Positions 8,852-18,001 are shown, counted from the stretch's first letter. The stretch: 64,000 bases of DNA from Stenotrophomonas maltophilia (GCF_002799245.1 NZ_NEQV01000005.1:248001-312000), one strand, 5' to 3'. The notes: generated from the letters alone by a model not told the origin. Translations and numbers: made by a program.

Positions 8852-10030
8852 ATGGATTTCGTCACCGAGTGGTTCTGGTTCTTCCTGTTCGTTCCGCTGG
8901 CCGCACTGGCCGGGTGGGTGATCGGACGGCGTGGTGGTCAACGCCACGGTGACAGCCAGGTCAGCCGCCTGTCGAGCACCTATTTCCGTGGCCTGAACTA
9001 CCTGCTCAACGAGCAGCCGGACAAGGCCATCGAGCTGTTCCTGCACATCGCCGAGCTGGACAAGGAAACCTTCGAGACCCAGGTCGCGCTGGGTCATCTG
9101 TTCCGCCGCCGTGGCGAAGTGGACCGCGCCATCCGCTTGCACCAGGGTCTGGTCAATCGCCATGACCTGAGTGACGCGCAGCGCGTGCAGGCCCTGCTGG
9201 CCCTGGGCGAGGACTACATGAAATCCGGCCTGCTGGACCGTGCCGAGACCGTGTTCACCGAGCTGGCGCAGCTGGATCAGCGCGCCCCGCAGGCGCTCAA
9301 GCACCTGATCGGCATCTACCAGGCCGAGCGCGACTGGGAAAAGGCGATCGACAACGCCACCCGTTTCGAGGACGTCACCGGCGAGCCGATGGGCAAGCTG
9401 ATCGGGCAGTTCGAATGCGAACTGGCCGAGCGGTTCCGTGGCGCCGGCAAGCTGGAAGAGGCGAGGGCAGCGATCGCCCGCGCCTACCAGGCCGATGCGA
9501 TGTCGGTGCGCGCCGGCATCATCGAGGGCCGGCTGGAAACCGACGCGGGCAACCCGGAGGCCGCCGTGCGCGCCTTCGAGCGCGCCGCGCGCAACGACCC
9601 CGAATACCTGCCGGAACTGCTGCCGGCGCTGATGCAGAACTATCGCAAGGTCGGCGATCTGGCAGGCGCGCGCGCGTTCCTGTCGGAGATGACCGAGCAT
9701 TACCGCGGCATCGCCCCGGTGCTGGCGCTGACCCGGCTGATGGAAGAGCAGGAGGGCGTGGCTCCGGCCCGTGCCTACCTCGGTCGCCAGCTCAAGGATC
9801 GCCCGTCGGTGCGTGGCGAGTCCGCGCTGATCGACCTGACCCTCGCCGAGGGCGCTGATTCCACCGCCACCCTGCATGACCTCAAGCACATCACCGACCA
9901 GCTGCTGGTGCGCAACCCGGCCTATCGCTGCACCCGCTGCGGCTTCGGTGCACGTACCCACCACTGGCAGTGCCCGAGCTGCAAGGAGTGGGGAACGGTC
10001 AAGCCGCTGCTGAACTACGCGGTGCTCTGA
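8852..10030 (+). CDS. lapB: Lipopolysaccharide assembly protein LapB
   Basis: A 392-aa protein with one N-terminal membrane helix (about residues 5-24), a run of TPR helices through the middle, and a C-terminal rubredoxin-like zinc knuckle with cysteines at about 360, 363, 374 and 377 (CTRCGF...QCPSC). LapB (YciM) presents LpxC to FtsH and coordinates LPS synthesis. It lies in an envelope polysaccharide operon: lapA is 6 nt upstream, and the WecA-like gene starts 3 nt downstream. Confidence 0.95.
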   Translation: MDFVTEWFWFFLFVPLAALAGWVIGRRGGQRHGDSQVSRLSSTYFRGLNYLLNEQPDKAIELFLHIAELDKETFETQVALGHLFRRRGEVDRAIRLHQGLVNRHDLSDAQRVQALLALGEDYMKSGLLDRAETVFTELAQLDQRAPQALKHLIGIYQAERDWEKAIDNATRFEDVTGEPMGKLIGQFECELAERFRGAGKLEEARAAIARAYQADAMSVRAGIIEGRLETDAGNPEAAVRAFERAARNDPEYLPELLPALMQNYRKVGDLAGARAFLSEMTEHYRGIAPVLALTRLMEEQEGVAPARAYLGRQLKDRPSVRGESALIDLTLAEGADSTATLHDLKHITDQLLVRNPAYRCTRCGFGARTHHWQCPSCKEWGTVKPLLNYAVL

Positions 10031-10033
10031 TCC

Positions 10034-11023
10034 ATGCCCTGGCTTGTGATGGGCGCGCTGCTGGGGCTCGCCCTGCTGAGTGCGTTGCTGACCTGGGCAG
10101 CGCGGGGCTATGCACTGCGCCAGCAGTTGATGGACCAGCCCGGCGAGCGCCGCAGCCATAGCGTCGCCACTCCGCGCGGTGGCGGCATCGCCATCGTCAT
10201 CAGCCTGCTGGTGACTGCCGGCGTGGCCATGTGGGCCTGGCCGGAAAGCACGCCCAGTGTGCTGGTGGCCAGCCTTGGGCTGGTGCTGGTGGCCGGCATC
10301 GGCTGGTGGGACGATCACAAGCCCCTGCCGGCGATGCGTCGCCTGCTGGTGCATTTCATCGCCGCCGCGCTGCTGGCCGGCCTGGTCAAGGTGAATGGTG
10401 GCAGTTGGCTGTTGGCCGCGTTGGTGCTGGTGTTCACCGCCTCGCTGATCAACATCTGGAACTTCATGGACGGCATCAATGGCATTGCCGCCAGCCAGGC
10501 CGTCGTGGCGATGCTGGGACTGGCGCCGGTGCTGCCCTGGCCGTATTCGCTGGCTGCCGTGGCCCTGGGCCTGGCCTGCCTGGGATTTCTGCCGTTCAAC
10601 TTCCCCCGCGCCAGGATCTTCATGGGCGATGTCGGCAGTGGCGCGCTGGGGTATGCGGTCGCAGCGGTACTGGCGCTCGCCAGCGTGCGTACCGATATCA
10701 ACTGGATCCTGCTGCTGGTACCGGTTTCGCCGTTCCTCGTGGACGCGGGCTTCACACTGCTGGCGCGCATCATTTCGGGGCAACGCTGGATGGAACCCCA
10801 TACCCAGCATGTCTACCAGCGCGCGGTGCAGGCAGGAGCCAGTCACCCCCAGGTGACAGGGATGTACTTTGCTTTGGGCCTGTTCAGTATTACAGTGTTC
10901 AATGTCTGCTCCAATCTGCAGCCGAGGTGGGAGGCTGTCGTGGCGATCGCGTGGTTCATCGCGTTGAGCGTCCTCTGGCTCCTCCTGCGCAATGGAATGC
11001 GCCACCGACAAGGAACTACCTGA
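10034..11023 (+). CDS. MraY/WecA-like undecaprenyl-phosphate glycosyl-1-phosphate transferase
   Basis: A 329-aa polytopic membrane protein of glycosyltransferase family 4. Visible family motifs are PGERRSHSVATPRGGGIAI near the N-terminus, the acidic WWDDHKPLPAMRRLL, NIWNFMDGINGIAASQA, GDVGSGALGYA and the final EPHTQHVYQRAVQAG. It would transfer a sugar-1-phosphate to undecaprenyl phosphate and so initiate O-antigen or another surface glycan. The sugar is not known; WbpL-like or WecA-like are both possible. Neighbour capD starts 3 nt after its stop. Confidence 0.9.
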   Translation: MPWLVMGALLGLALLSALLTWAARGYALRQQLMDQPGERRSHSVATPRGGGIAIVISLLVTAGVAMWAWPESTPSVLVASLGLVLVAGIGWWDDHKPLPAMRRLLVHFIAAALLAGLVKVNGGSWLLAALVLVFTASLINIWNFMDGINGIAASQAVVAMLGLAPVLPWPYSLAAVALGLACLGFLPFNFPRARIFMGDVGSGALGYAVAAVLALASVRTDINWILLLVPVSPFLVDAGFTLLARIISGQRWMEPHTQHVYQRAVQAGASHPQVTGMYFALGLFSITVFNVCSNLQPRWEAVVAIAWFIALSVLWLLLRNGMRHRQGTT

Positions 11024-11026
11024 CTT

Positions 11027-12940
11027 ATGGCTTCACCCTGGCGGGACAGAATCCTCGGCCTGATGCCGCGTTCAGCCATCGTCTGCCACGACCTCTTCAT
11101 GGTCTGGGCATGCTGGCAGTTGCTCCATGCAGGGCGTTACTCGATCCTGCCCAACGCCCCGGCGCTACCCCTGTGGAACGTCGATACCACGCTGGTGCTG
11201 CTGCTGCAGGGCCTGGTGTTCTGGCGCGTGGGCCTGTATCGCGGGCTGTGGCGGTTCGCCAGCGTCAGTGACCTGCTGAACATCTTCAAGGCCAGCTTCA
11301 TCGGCATGGTGGCCATCGTCCTGGTGCTGATGTGGAAGCGCTTCGACGGCGTACCGATGTCGGTGCTGGTGATCTATCCGTTCGCGCTGTCGGCACTGCT
11401 GGGCGCGCCGCGCCTGCTGTACCGGGCCTGGAAGGACTACCAGGCACTGCAGTCCGATTCCAGCGCCCGCCGCGTGCTGATCCTCGGCGCCGGCCAGGCT
11501 GCCGAAACCCTGGTGCGCGACCTGCGCCGTTCCGGCGACTTCGAGCCGGTCGGCCTGCTCGACGATGCACCGCACCTGCGTGGTGCCAAGCTGCAGGGCC
11601 TGCCGATCCTCGGCACCCTGGATGACGCGCCGACGGTGGTCCGGGAGACCGCCGCCAAGCTGCTGGTCATCGCCATGCCCTCGCTGGACGCGGCGGGCAT
11701 GCAGCGCGTCGTTGCGATCTGCGAAAGCACCGGCGTGCCGTTCCGTACCGTGCCCAAGCTCAGTGACATCCTCCAGGGCCAGTCACTGCCGGGCCAGCTG
11801 AAGGAAGTGGCGATCGAGGACCTGCTGGGCCGCAAGCCGATCATGCCGGACTGGAACCTGATCCGTGGCTGGCTGGGTGGCCGCACCGTGATGGTCACCG
11901 GCGCCGGTGGTTCGATCGGCTCGGAGCTGTGCCGGCAGTGCGCACGGCATGGTGCTGGTCGCATCATCCTGCTGGAGATCAGTGAACTGCTGTTGCTGAC
12001 CATCGAAGGCGAGCTGCGGCGCAGCTTCCCCGATGTCGAGATCGAGGCGGTACTGGGCGATTGTGGCGACCCGGCGGTGATCCGCCACGCGCTGTCGCTG
12101 CACCCGGTCGATACCGCTTTCCATGCGGCCGCCTACAAGCATGTACCGGTGCTGGAACGCCAGCTGCGCGAAGCGGTGCGCAACAACATCCTGGCGACCG
12201 AGAACGTCGCCCGCGCATGCCTGGAAGCGCGCGTGGAGCATTTCGTGTTCATCTCCACCGACAAGGCGGTCGACCCGGTCAATGCGCTGGGTGCGAGCAA
12301 GCGCTACGCCGAGATGATCTGCCAGAGCCTGGACCAGAAGTCCACGCATACCCGTTTCGTCACCGTGCGCTTCGGCAATGTGCTGGCGTCGGCCGGCAGC
12401 GTGGTGCCGCTGTTCCGCGAGCAGATCCTGCGCGGCGGCCCGGTCACGGTCACTGACCCGGAAGTCAGCCGCTACTTCATGACCATCCCCGAGGCCTGCC
12501 AGCTGATCCTGCAGGCGGCCGCATCGGCGTCGCATGGTGCGATCTACACCCTGGACATGGGCGAGCCGGTGCCGATCCGCGTGTTGGCCGAACAGATGAT
12601 CCGCCTGACCGGCAAGCAGCCGTACAAGGACATCCAGATCATCTATACCGGCCTGCGTCCGGGCGAGAAGCTGCACGAGACGCTGTTCTATTCGGACGAA
12701 GACTATCGGTCGACGGCGCATCCGAAGATTCTCGAGGCCGGCGTACGTACGTTCTCGCGGGACCTGGTGCTGGGCAACGTGCCGCGCCTGCGTGAGGCGA
12801 TTGCCGATTACGACACCGCCAGCATCCAGGAAATCCTGTTTGCGACGATGCCGGAGTTCTCGCCAATCGAACAGGATGCTTACATTTCATCCGCTAAAGT
12901 CGTGCCTTTTCCGGCACGTGAGGCCAACAGGCACCAATGA
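11027..12940 (+). CDS. CapD/WbpM-type nucleotide-sugar epimerase/dehydratase
   Basis: A 637-aa protein of the long FlaA1/WbpM family. An N-terminal region with about four membrane helices is followed by a Rossmann CoA-binding-like domain (VLILGAGQAAETLVRDL), then the catalytic SDR domain starting about residue 285 (VMVTGAGGSIGSELCRQ). Such enzymes are UDP-GlcNAc 4,6-dehydratases supplying sugars for O-antigen. In the active-site segment TDKAVDPVNALGASKRYAEM the lysine is K425; the residue four before it, Tyr in classical SDRs and Met in WbpM, is Leu421 here. Its stop overlaps galU by 4 nt. Confidence 0.9.
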   Translation: MASPWRDRILGLMPRSAIVCHDLFMVWACWQLLHAGRYSILPNAPALPLWNVDTTLVLLLQGLVFWRVGLYRGLWRFASVSDLLNIFKASFIGMVAIVLVLMWKRFDGVPMSVLVIYPFALSALLGAPRLLYRAWKDYQALQSDSSARRVLILGAGQAAETLVRDLRRSGDFEPVGLLDDAPHLRGAKLQGLPILGTLDDAPTVVRETAAKLLVIAMPSLDAAGMQRVVAICESTGVPFRTVPKLSDILQGQSLPGQLKEVAIEDLLGRKPIMPDWNLIRGWLGGRTVMVTGAGGSIGSELCRQCARHGAGRIILLEISELLLLTIEGELRRSFPDVEIEAVLGDCGDPAVIRHALSLHPVDTAFHAAAYKHVPVLERQLREAVRNNILATENVARACLEARVEHFVFISTDKAVDPVNALGASKRYAEMICQSLDQKSTHTRFVTVRFGNVLASAGSVVPLFREQILRGGPVTVTDPEVSRYFMTIPEACQLILQAAASASHGAIYTLDMGEPVPIRVLAEQMIRLTGKQPYKDIQIIYTGLRPGEKLHETLFYSDEDYRSTAHPKILEAGVRTFSRDLVLGNVPRLREAIADYDTASIQEILFATMPEFSPIEQDAYISSAKVVPFPAREANRHQ

Positions 12941-13815
12941 GCAAGCGAATTCGCAAAGCAGTTTTTCCGGTGGCAGGCTTGGGGACGCGTTTTTTGCCGG
13001 CAACCAAGACTGTGCCGAAGGAGATGCTGCCGATCATTGATCGGCCGCTGATCCAGTACGCCGTGGATGAAGCCATTGAAGCCGGCTGCGACACGCTGGT
13101 GTTCATCACCAACCGCTACAAGCACGCGGTCGCCGACTATTTCGACAAGGCCTACGAGCTGGAGCAGAAGCTCGAGCGCGCTGGCAAGCAGGAACAGCTG
13201 GAGCTGATCCGCCACGTGCTGCCCAACGGCGTGCGCGCGATCTTCGTGACCCAGGCAGAGGCCCTGGGCCTCGGGCACGCGGTGTTGTGTGCCAAGGCGG
13301 TGATCGGTGACGAGCCGTTTGCCGTGCTGCTGCCCGACGACCTGATCTGGAACCGGGGTGCCGGCGCGCTGAAGCAGATGGCCGACCTCAACGAGGCCAG
13401 TGGCGCCAGCGTGATCGCGGTCGAAGACGTGCCGCACGAGAAGACCGCCAGCTACGGCATCGTCGCCACCGAGGCATTCGATGGCCGCAAGGGCCGTATT
13501 TCGCAGATCGTCGAGAAGCCGAAGCCGGAGGACGCGCCGAGCGACCTGGCCGTGGTGGGCCGCTACGTGTTGAGCCCGAAGATCTTCGACCTGCTGGAAC
13601 AGACCGGCAGCGGTGCCGGTGGCGAGATCCAGCTGACCGATGCGATCGCGCAGCTGCTGAAGACCGAAGAAGTGGATGCCTATCGTTTCGAAGGCACCCG
13701 GTTCGACTGCGGCACGCATCTGGGTCTGGTGGAGGCGACGATCCGCTTTGCGCTGGACAACCCGAAGCTGGCAGGGCCGGCGCGGGAGAAGCTGGCGGCG
13801 ATGTTGGCGGAGTAA
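12937..13815 (+). CDS. galU: UTP-glucose-1-phosphate uridylyltransferase
   Basis: A 292-aa nucleotidyltransferase making UDP-glucose for LPS core, capsule and glycan synthesis. The N-terminus KAVFPVAGLGTRFLPATKTVPKEMLPIIDRP holds the nucleotide-binding G-x-G-T-R and K motifs; PFAVLLPDDLI is the metal-binding region and GEIQLTDAIAQLL the conserved C-terminal block. The ATG overlaps the capD stop (ATGA), indicating translational coupling in the polysaccharide operon. Confidence 0.96.
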   Translation: MSKRIRKAVFPVAGLGTRFLPATKTVPKEMLPIIDRPLIQYAVDEAIEAGCDTLVFITNRYKHAVADYFDKAYELEQKLERAGKQEQLELIRHVLPNGVRAIFVTQAEALGLGHAVLCAKAVIGDEPFAVLLPDDLIWNRGAGALKQMADLNEASGASVIAVEDVPHEKTASYGIVATEAFDGRKGRISQIVEKPKPEDAPSDLAVVGRYVLSPKIFDLLEQTGSGAGGEIQLTDAIAQLLKTEEVDAYRFEGTRFDCGTHLGLVEATIRFALDNPKLAGPAREKLAAMLAE

Positions 13816-13862
13816 GGGTTTTTCGAGCGTTCCGTTCGCGGCGCTTTGATTGATACGTGATG

Positions 13863-13968
13863 GGCGGGACGGGTGGGCCTTTGCAGGACACGCCGTAAAC
13901 CCGTCCATGGGGGCTCGATGGCGCCATCCATGGCGCCAACGGTCCTGCAAAGGCCCACCCGTCCCGCC
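13863..13968. repeat. Palindromic element A: 26-bp perfect arms around a conserved 54-nt core
   Basis: Left arm 13863-13888 and right arm 13943-13968 are perfect inverted complements (26 of 26). The 54-nt core at 13889-13942 has two internal hairpins of the form N-CATCCATG-N or close variants; one, at 13918-13935, is GGCGCCAT-CC-ATGGCGCC. The same core, inverted and with two changes, occurs in element B, but with completely different arms. It lies 47 nt past the galU stop. Confidence 0.9.
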
Positions 13969-14025
13969 TGTCGGGTTTCCCGCTGGCGCGGACGGGAAGG
14001 GCGGAATCAAGGGCAAGGGCAAAAG

Positions 14026-14054
14026 CAAAAAAGGCAGCCTATGGCTGCCTTTTT
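14026..14054. terminator. Bidirectional terminator between galU and fadA-like gene
   Basis: A-run, GGCAGCC-TAT-GGCTGCC, T-run. With As upstream and Ts downstream it can end transcripts from both convergent genes. Confidence 0.8.
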
Positions 14055-14059
14055 GCGTT

Positions 14060-14098
14060 GGGGTCAGATCCCTTTGCGCAGCAAAGGGATCTGACCCC
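14060..14098. repeat. 18-bp palindrome of the GGGTCAGATCCC family
   Basis: GGGGTCAGATCCCTTTGC and its perfect inverse flank a 3-nt loop. Related sequence occurs in the nested palindrome at 29043-29137, so this is a dispersed repeat family in this genome. Confidence 0.8.
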
Positions 14099-14146
14099 GG
14101 CTCTTGCCTTGTCTTTGCTCACCCTTCCGCCGCGGGGAGGCTGGAA

Positions 14147-14254
14147 GGGCCGGGTTGGCAGGGCTGCCTGGGACCGTTGGCGCCATGGATGGCGCCATCG
14201 AGCCCCCATGGATGGGTTCACGGCGTGTCCCGGGCAGCCCTGCCAACCCGGCCC
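14147..14254. repeat. Palindromic element B: 27-bp arms around the inverted 54-nt core
   Basis: Left arm 14147-14173 and right arm 14228-14254 pair over 27 positions with one non-Watson-Crick position. The core 14174-14227 is the inverse complement of the element A core apart from two substitutions. The arm sequence (GGGCCGGGTTGGCAGGGCTGCC...) shares no obvious similarity with the element A arms. It ends 36 nt before the fadA-like stop. Confidence 0.9.
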
Positions 14255-14289
14255 ACGCCACGAAGCCCAACGAGGCAACGCCTTGAACC

Positions 14290-15498
14290 TTACAGCGCCT
14301 CGAAAATACCCGCTGCGCCCATGCCGGTGCCGATGCACATCGTCACCATGCCGTACTTCTGCTGGCGACGACGCAGGCCGTGCAGCAGGGTGGCGGTACG
14401 GATCGCGCCGGTCGCGCCCAGCGGATGGCCCAGGGCGATGGCGCCACCCAGCGGGTTGACCTTGCTCGGGTCCAGGCCGCAATCGCGGATCACCGCCAGC
14501 GACTGCGCAGCGAACGCTTCGTTCAGTTCAATCCAGTCCAGCTGGTCCTGGGTCAGGCCGGCCTGCTTCAGGGCCTTCGGGATCGCGGCGATCGGGCCGA
14601 TGCCCATCACTTCCGGGCGCACGCCGGCCACCGAGAAGCTGACGAAGCGGGCCAGCGGGGTCAGGCCGTAGTCCTTGATCGCCTGCTCCGAGGCCAGCAG
14701 CACGGCGCCAGCGCCATCGCTCATCTGCGACGAATTGCCGGCGGTGACGGTGCCGCCGAACTGGCCGTTGCGGAACACCGGGCGCAGCTTGGCCAGGCCT
14801 TCAGCGGACGAGTCCGGGCGCGGGCCTTCGTCGGTGTCGGCGATCCTGTTGCGGGTGATGATGCGCTGGCCATCGGCCAGGTCCGGCAGGTGCGAGACGA
14901 TTTCGTACGGGCTGATCTCGTCCTTGAACTCGCCGTTCTGGATCGCGGCCATGGCCTTCTGGTGCGAGGCCAGGGCGAAGGCATCCTGGTCTTCGCGCGA
15001 GACCTTCCACTCTTCAGCGACCTTCTCCGCGGTGATGCCCATGCCGTAGGCGATGGCCACGTGGTCGTTATCGAACACGCTCGGCGCCATGGCGATCTTG
15101 TTGCCCATCATCGGCACCATCGACATCGATTCGGTGCCACCGGCCAGCATCAGGTCGGCGTTGCCCAGGCGGATCGCGTCGGCGGCCTGCGCCACGGCCT
15201 GCAGGCCGGAAGAGCAGAAGCGGTTCACGGTCTGTGCGGCGATGGTGTTCGGCAGGCCGGCCAGCAGCACGCCAATGCGCGCCACGTTCATGCCCTGCTC
15301 GGCTTCCGGCATGGCGCAGCCGATGATCGCGTCATCGATGCGGTTGACGTCCACGCCCGGAGCCTGGGCCACGACGCTGCGCAGCACGTGCGCAAGCATG
15401 TCGTCGGGGCGGGTGTTGCGGAACATGCCCTTGGGCGCCTTGCCAACCGGAGTGCGGGTGGCGGCGACGATGTAGGCGTCCTGGATTTGCTTGGTCAT
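14290..15498 (-). CDS. fadA: Acetyl-CoA C-acyltransferase (thiolase)
   Basis: A 402-aa thiolase. C95 in NRFCSSGLQA is the acyl-accepting nucleophile, LGHPLGATGA carries the catalytic histidine, and C388 in MCIGTGMGAAG is the second cysteine. It cleaves 3-ketoacyl-CoA in the last step of beta-oxidation. The frame is open upstream, but the ATG at 15498 (MTKQIQDAYIVAATRTPVGK) is the family start and has GAGAG about 10 nt before it. It follows the fadB-like gene, with 91 nt between them containing one REP monomer. Confidence 0.93.
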   Translation of the reverse strand: MTKQIQDAYIVAATRTPVGKAPKGMFRNTRPDDMLAHVLRSVVAQAPGVDVNRIDDAIIGCAMPEAEQGMNVARIGVLLAGLPNTIAAQTVNRFCSSGLQAVAQAADAIRLGNADLMLAGGTESMSMVPMMGNKIAMAPSVFDNDHVAIAYGMGITAEKVAEEWKVSREDQDAFALASHQKAMAAIQNGEFKDEISPYEIVSHLPDLADGQRIITRNRIADTDEGPRPDSSAEGLAKLRPVFRNGQFGGTVTAGNSSQMSDGAGAVLLASEQAIKDYGLTPLARFVSFSVAGVRPEVMGIGPIAAIPKALKQAGLTQDQLDWIELNEAFAAQSLAVIRDCGLDPSKVNPLGGAIALGHPLGATGAIRTATLLHGLRRRQQKYGMVTMCIGTGMGAAGIFEAL

Positions 15499-15523
15499 TG
15501 CAGTGATCTCTCGAATAGGTTTT

Positions 15524-15547
15524 GTAGAGCCGAGCCATGCTCGGCTG
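15524..15547. repeat. Single SMAG (GTAG) REP unit
   Basis: GTAGAGCCGAGCCATGCTCGGCT is one GTAG-headed palindrome without a partner. It lies inside the presumed transcript between the fadB-like and fadA genes, where it could affect relative mRNA levels. Confidence 0.75.
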
Positions 15548-15589
15548 CCACAGCAGGAAGCGCCGGCCTGCGCCGGCACCCACCATCAA

Positions 15590-17962
15590 TCAGTTCCGCA
15601 GCGGCTTGCCGGTCTTCAGCATGTGCGCGATGCGGGCCTGGGTCTTTTCCTGCTGGGCCAGTTCGACGAAGTGCTTGCGCTCCAGGGTCAGCAGCCACTC
15701 TTCGTCCACCAGGGTGCCGCGGTCGACCTTGCCACCGCACAGCACGGTGGCGATGCGCTCGGCGATCTCGTAGTCGTACGGGCTGATGAAGCGGCCTTCC
15801 AGCATGTTGACCAGCATCATCTTGAAGGTGGCGATGCCCACGTCGCCGGCGACCTGGATGCGGCGTGCCGGCAGCGGCGGACGGTAGCCCGCTTCGGCCA
15901 GGGCGCGTGCTTCGGCCTTGGCGATGTGCAGGGCCTCGTAGCTGTTGAACACGACCTTGTCGGTGCTGCGCAGCAGGCCCAGCTCCTTGGCGTTGACCGC
16001 GGAGTTGGACACCTTGGCCATCGCCACGGTCTCGAAGGTCTTCTTCAGTTCGGCGAACACGTCGCCGCCCGGGCCTGCGGCCTGCGAGGCGCGCACCGCC
16101 AGTTCCTTCAGGCCACCACCGGCCGGCAGCAGGCCGACGCCGGCCTCGACCAGGCCGATGTAGCTTTCCAGGAAGGCCACGGTCTTGGCGCTGTGCATCT
16201 GGAATTCGCAGCCACCCCCCAGGGCCAGGCCGCGCACCGCCGCCACCACCGGCACCAGCGAGTACTTGATGCGCTGGCTGGTGCGCTGGAAGTTGGCCAC
16301 CATGTCTTCGAACTGGTCGACCTTGCCGGCCTGCAGCAGGCCCAGCGCGCCGGCCAGATCGGCACCCGCGGAGAAGGGTTCCTTCTGCTGCCAGATCACC
16401 AGGCCCTGGAAGTCCTTTTCGGCGCGGCTGACGCATTCCTGCAGGCCGTCCAGCACCTGGTCGGACACGGTGTTCATCTTGGTCTTGAAGCTGACCACGG
16501 CGATGCCATCACCGTCGTGCCACATGCGCAGGCCGTCGTTCTCGAACACGGTCTCGCCCGGCGCGAAGGTCTCGCCCAGCAGCGGGTCCGGGAAACGCTG
16601 GCGCTGGTACACCGGCAGCGACGAGCGCGGCAGCTTGGCGTTGCGCGACGGGCTGTAGCTGCCTTCGGCGGCATGCACGCCGTCGCGGCCATCGAACACC
16701 CAGTCCGGCAGCGGGGCGTTGCTCATGCTCTTGCCGGCGACGATGTCATCGGCGATCCACTGCGCGACCTGCTTCCAGCCGGCGGCCTGCCAGGTTTCGA
16801 ACGGGCCCAGCGACCAGCCGTAGCCCCAGCGGATGGCCAGGTCGACGTCGCGCGCGGTCTCGGCGATGTCGGCCAGGTGGTAGGCGCTGTAGTGGAACAG
16901 ATCGCGGAACGTCGCCCACAGGAACTGCGCCTGCGGGTGCTGGCTCTCGCGCAGCTTGGCGAACTTCTCGGCCGGGTTCCTGATCTTCAGGATCTCGACC
17001 ACTTCCGGAGCGGCGGTGCGGTCAGCCGGGCGATAGTCCTGCTTCTCCAGGTCCAGCACCACGATGTCCTTGCCGACCTTGCGGAAGATGCCGGCGCCGG
17101 TCTTCTGGCCCAGCGCGCCCTTGGCGATCAGCGCGTCCAGCCACTTCGGCGACTTGAAGAACGCATGCCACGGATCGCTCGGCAGGGTGTCGCCCATGGT
17201 CTTGATGACGTGGGCCATGGTGTCCAGGCCGACCACGTCGGAGGTGCGGTAGGTGGCCGACTTCGGGCGGCCGACCAGCGGGCCGGTCAGGCCGTCCACT
17301 TCATCGAAGCCCAGGCCGAACTGCTGGGTGTGGTGGATGGTGGACAGGATCGAGAACACGCCGATGCGGTTGCCGATGAAGTTCGGGGTGTCCTTGGCGT
17401 ACACCACGCCCTTGCCCAGGGTGGTGACCAGGAACTCTTCCAGGCCTTCCAGCACGGCAGCGTCGGTGGTGGTGGCCGGGATCAGCTCGGCCAGGTGCAT
17501 GTAGCGCGGCGGGTTGAAGAAGTGCACGCCGCAGAAGCGGTGGCGCAGCTGCTCGGGCAGCACGTCGGCCAGCTTGTTGATGCCCAGGCCCGAGGTGTTC
17601 GATGCCAGCACCGCGTGGTCGGCCACGAACGGCGCGATCTTCTTGTACAGGTCCTGCTTCCAGTCCATGCGCTCGGCGATGGCCTCGATGATCAGGTCGC
17701 AGTCCTTCAGCTGCTCCAGGCCGGACTCGTAGTTGGCCGGGGTGATGGCTTCGGCCAGCGACTTGCTGGCCAGCGGCGCCGGGCTCAGCTTGCCCAGGTT
17801 GGCGATCGCCTTCAGCACGATGCCATCGGCCGGGCCTTCCTTGGCGGGCAGGTCGAACAGCACGGTGTCGACGCCAGCGTTGGTGAGGTGGGCGGCGATC
17901 TGGGCACCCATGACGCCGGCACCCAGCACGGCGGCGCGGCGGACTAGCAGGGAATTGGACAT
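15590..17962 (-). CDS. 3-hydroxyacyl-CoA dehydrogenase / enoyl-CoA hydratase fusion
   Basis: A 790-aa protein with the dehydrogenase first: the NAD-binding Rossmann motif AAVLGAGVMGAQIAAHL at residues ~9-25, then the 3HCDH C-terminal domains, and the crotonase domain towards the C-terminus (FSAGADL, VRGLALGGGCEFQMHSAK oxyanion-hole region). This order (HAD then ECH) is that of FadN-type proteins, opposite to E. coli FadB. It catalyses hydration and oxidation of enoyl-CoA. It sits between the TetR gene (39 nt upstream) and the thiolase and likely forms one operon with them. Confidence 0.92.
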   Translation of the reverse strand: MSNSLLVRRAAVLGAGVMGAQIAAHLTNAGVDTVLFDLPAKEGPADGIVLKAIANLGKLSPAPLASKSLAEAITPANYESGLEQLKDCDLIIEAIAERMDWKQDLYKKIAPFVADHAVLASNTSGLGINKLADVLPEQLRHRFCGVHFFNPPRYMHLAELIPATTTDAAVLEGLEEFLVTTLGKGVVYAKDTPNFIGNRIGVFSILSTIHHTQQFGLGFDEVDGLTGPLVGRPKSATYRTSDVVGLDTMAHVIKTMGDTLPSDPWHAFFKSPKWLDALIAKGALGQKTGAGIFRKVGKDIVVLDLEKQDYRPADRTAAPEVVEILKIRNPAEKFAKLRESQHPQAQFLWATFRDLFHYSAYHLADIAETARDVDLAIRWGYGWSLGPFETWQAAGWKQVAQWIADDIVAGKSMSNAPLPDWVFDGRDGVHAAEGSYSPSRNAKLPRSSLPVYQRQRFPDPLLGETFAPGETVFENDGLRMWHDGDGIAVVSFKTKMNTVSDQVLDGLQECVSRAEKDFQGLVIWQQKEPFSAGADLAGALGLLQAGKVDQFEDMVANFQRTSQRIKYSLVPVVAAVRGLALGGGCEFQMHSAKTVAFLESYIGLVEAGVGLLPAGGGLKELAVRASQAAGPGGDVFAELKKTFETVAMAKVSNSAVNAKELGLLRSTDKVVFNSYEALHIAKAEARALAEAGYRPPLPARRIQVAGDVGIATFKMMLVNMLEGRFISPYDYEIAERIATVLCGGKVDRGTLVDEEWLLTLERKHFVELAQQEKTQARIAHMLKTGKPLRN

Positions 17963-18001
17963 GGTGTAGGGCCTTTGTTGGTCAGCAGTTACTGGGTGGA
18001 A

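Noticed and set aside
8339-11011. Very long open frame of about 890 codons on the minus strand, opposite ihfB-lapA-lapB-WecA-like genes
   Set aside because: The product is rich in Arg, His, Gln and Gly without domains, as expected for a GC-rich antisense shadow; the plus-strand genes are well-known families.
15491-17947. 818-codon plus-strand frame opposite the fadB-like gene
   Set aside because: Low-complexity His/Gln/Gly/Val composition and no recognised domain; antisense shadow of the 790-aa enzyme.
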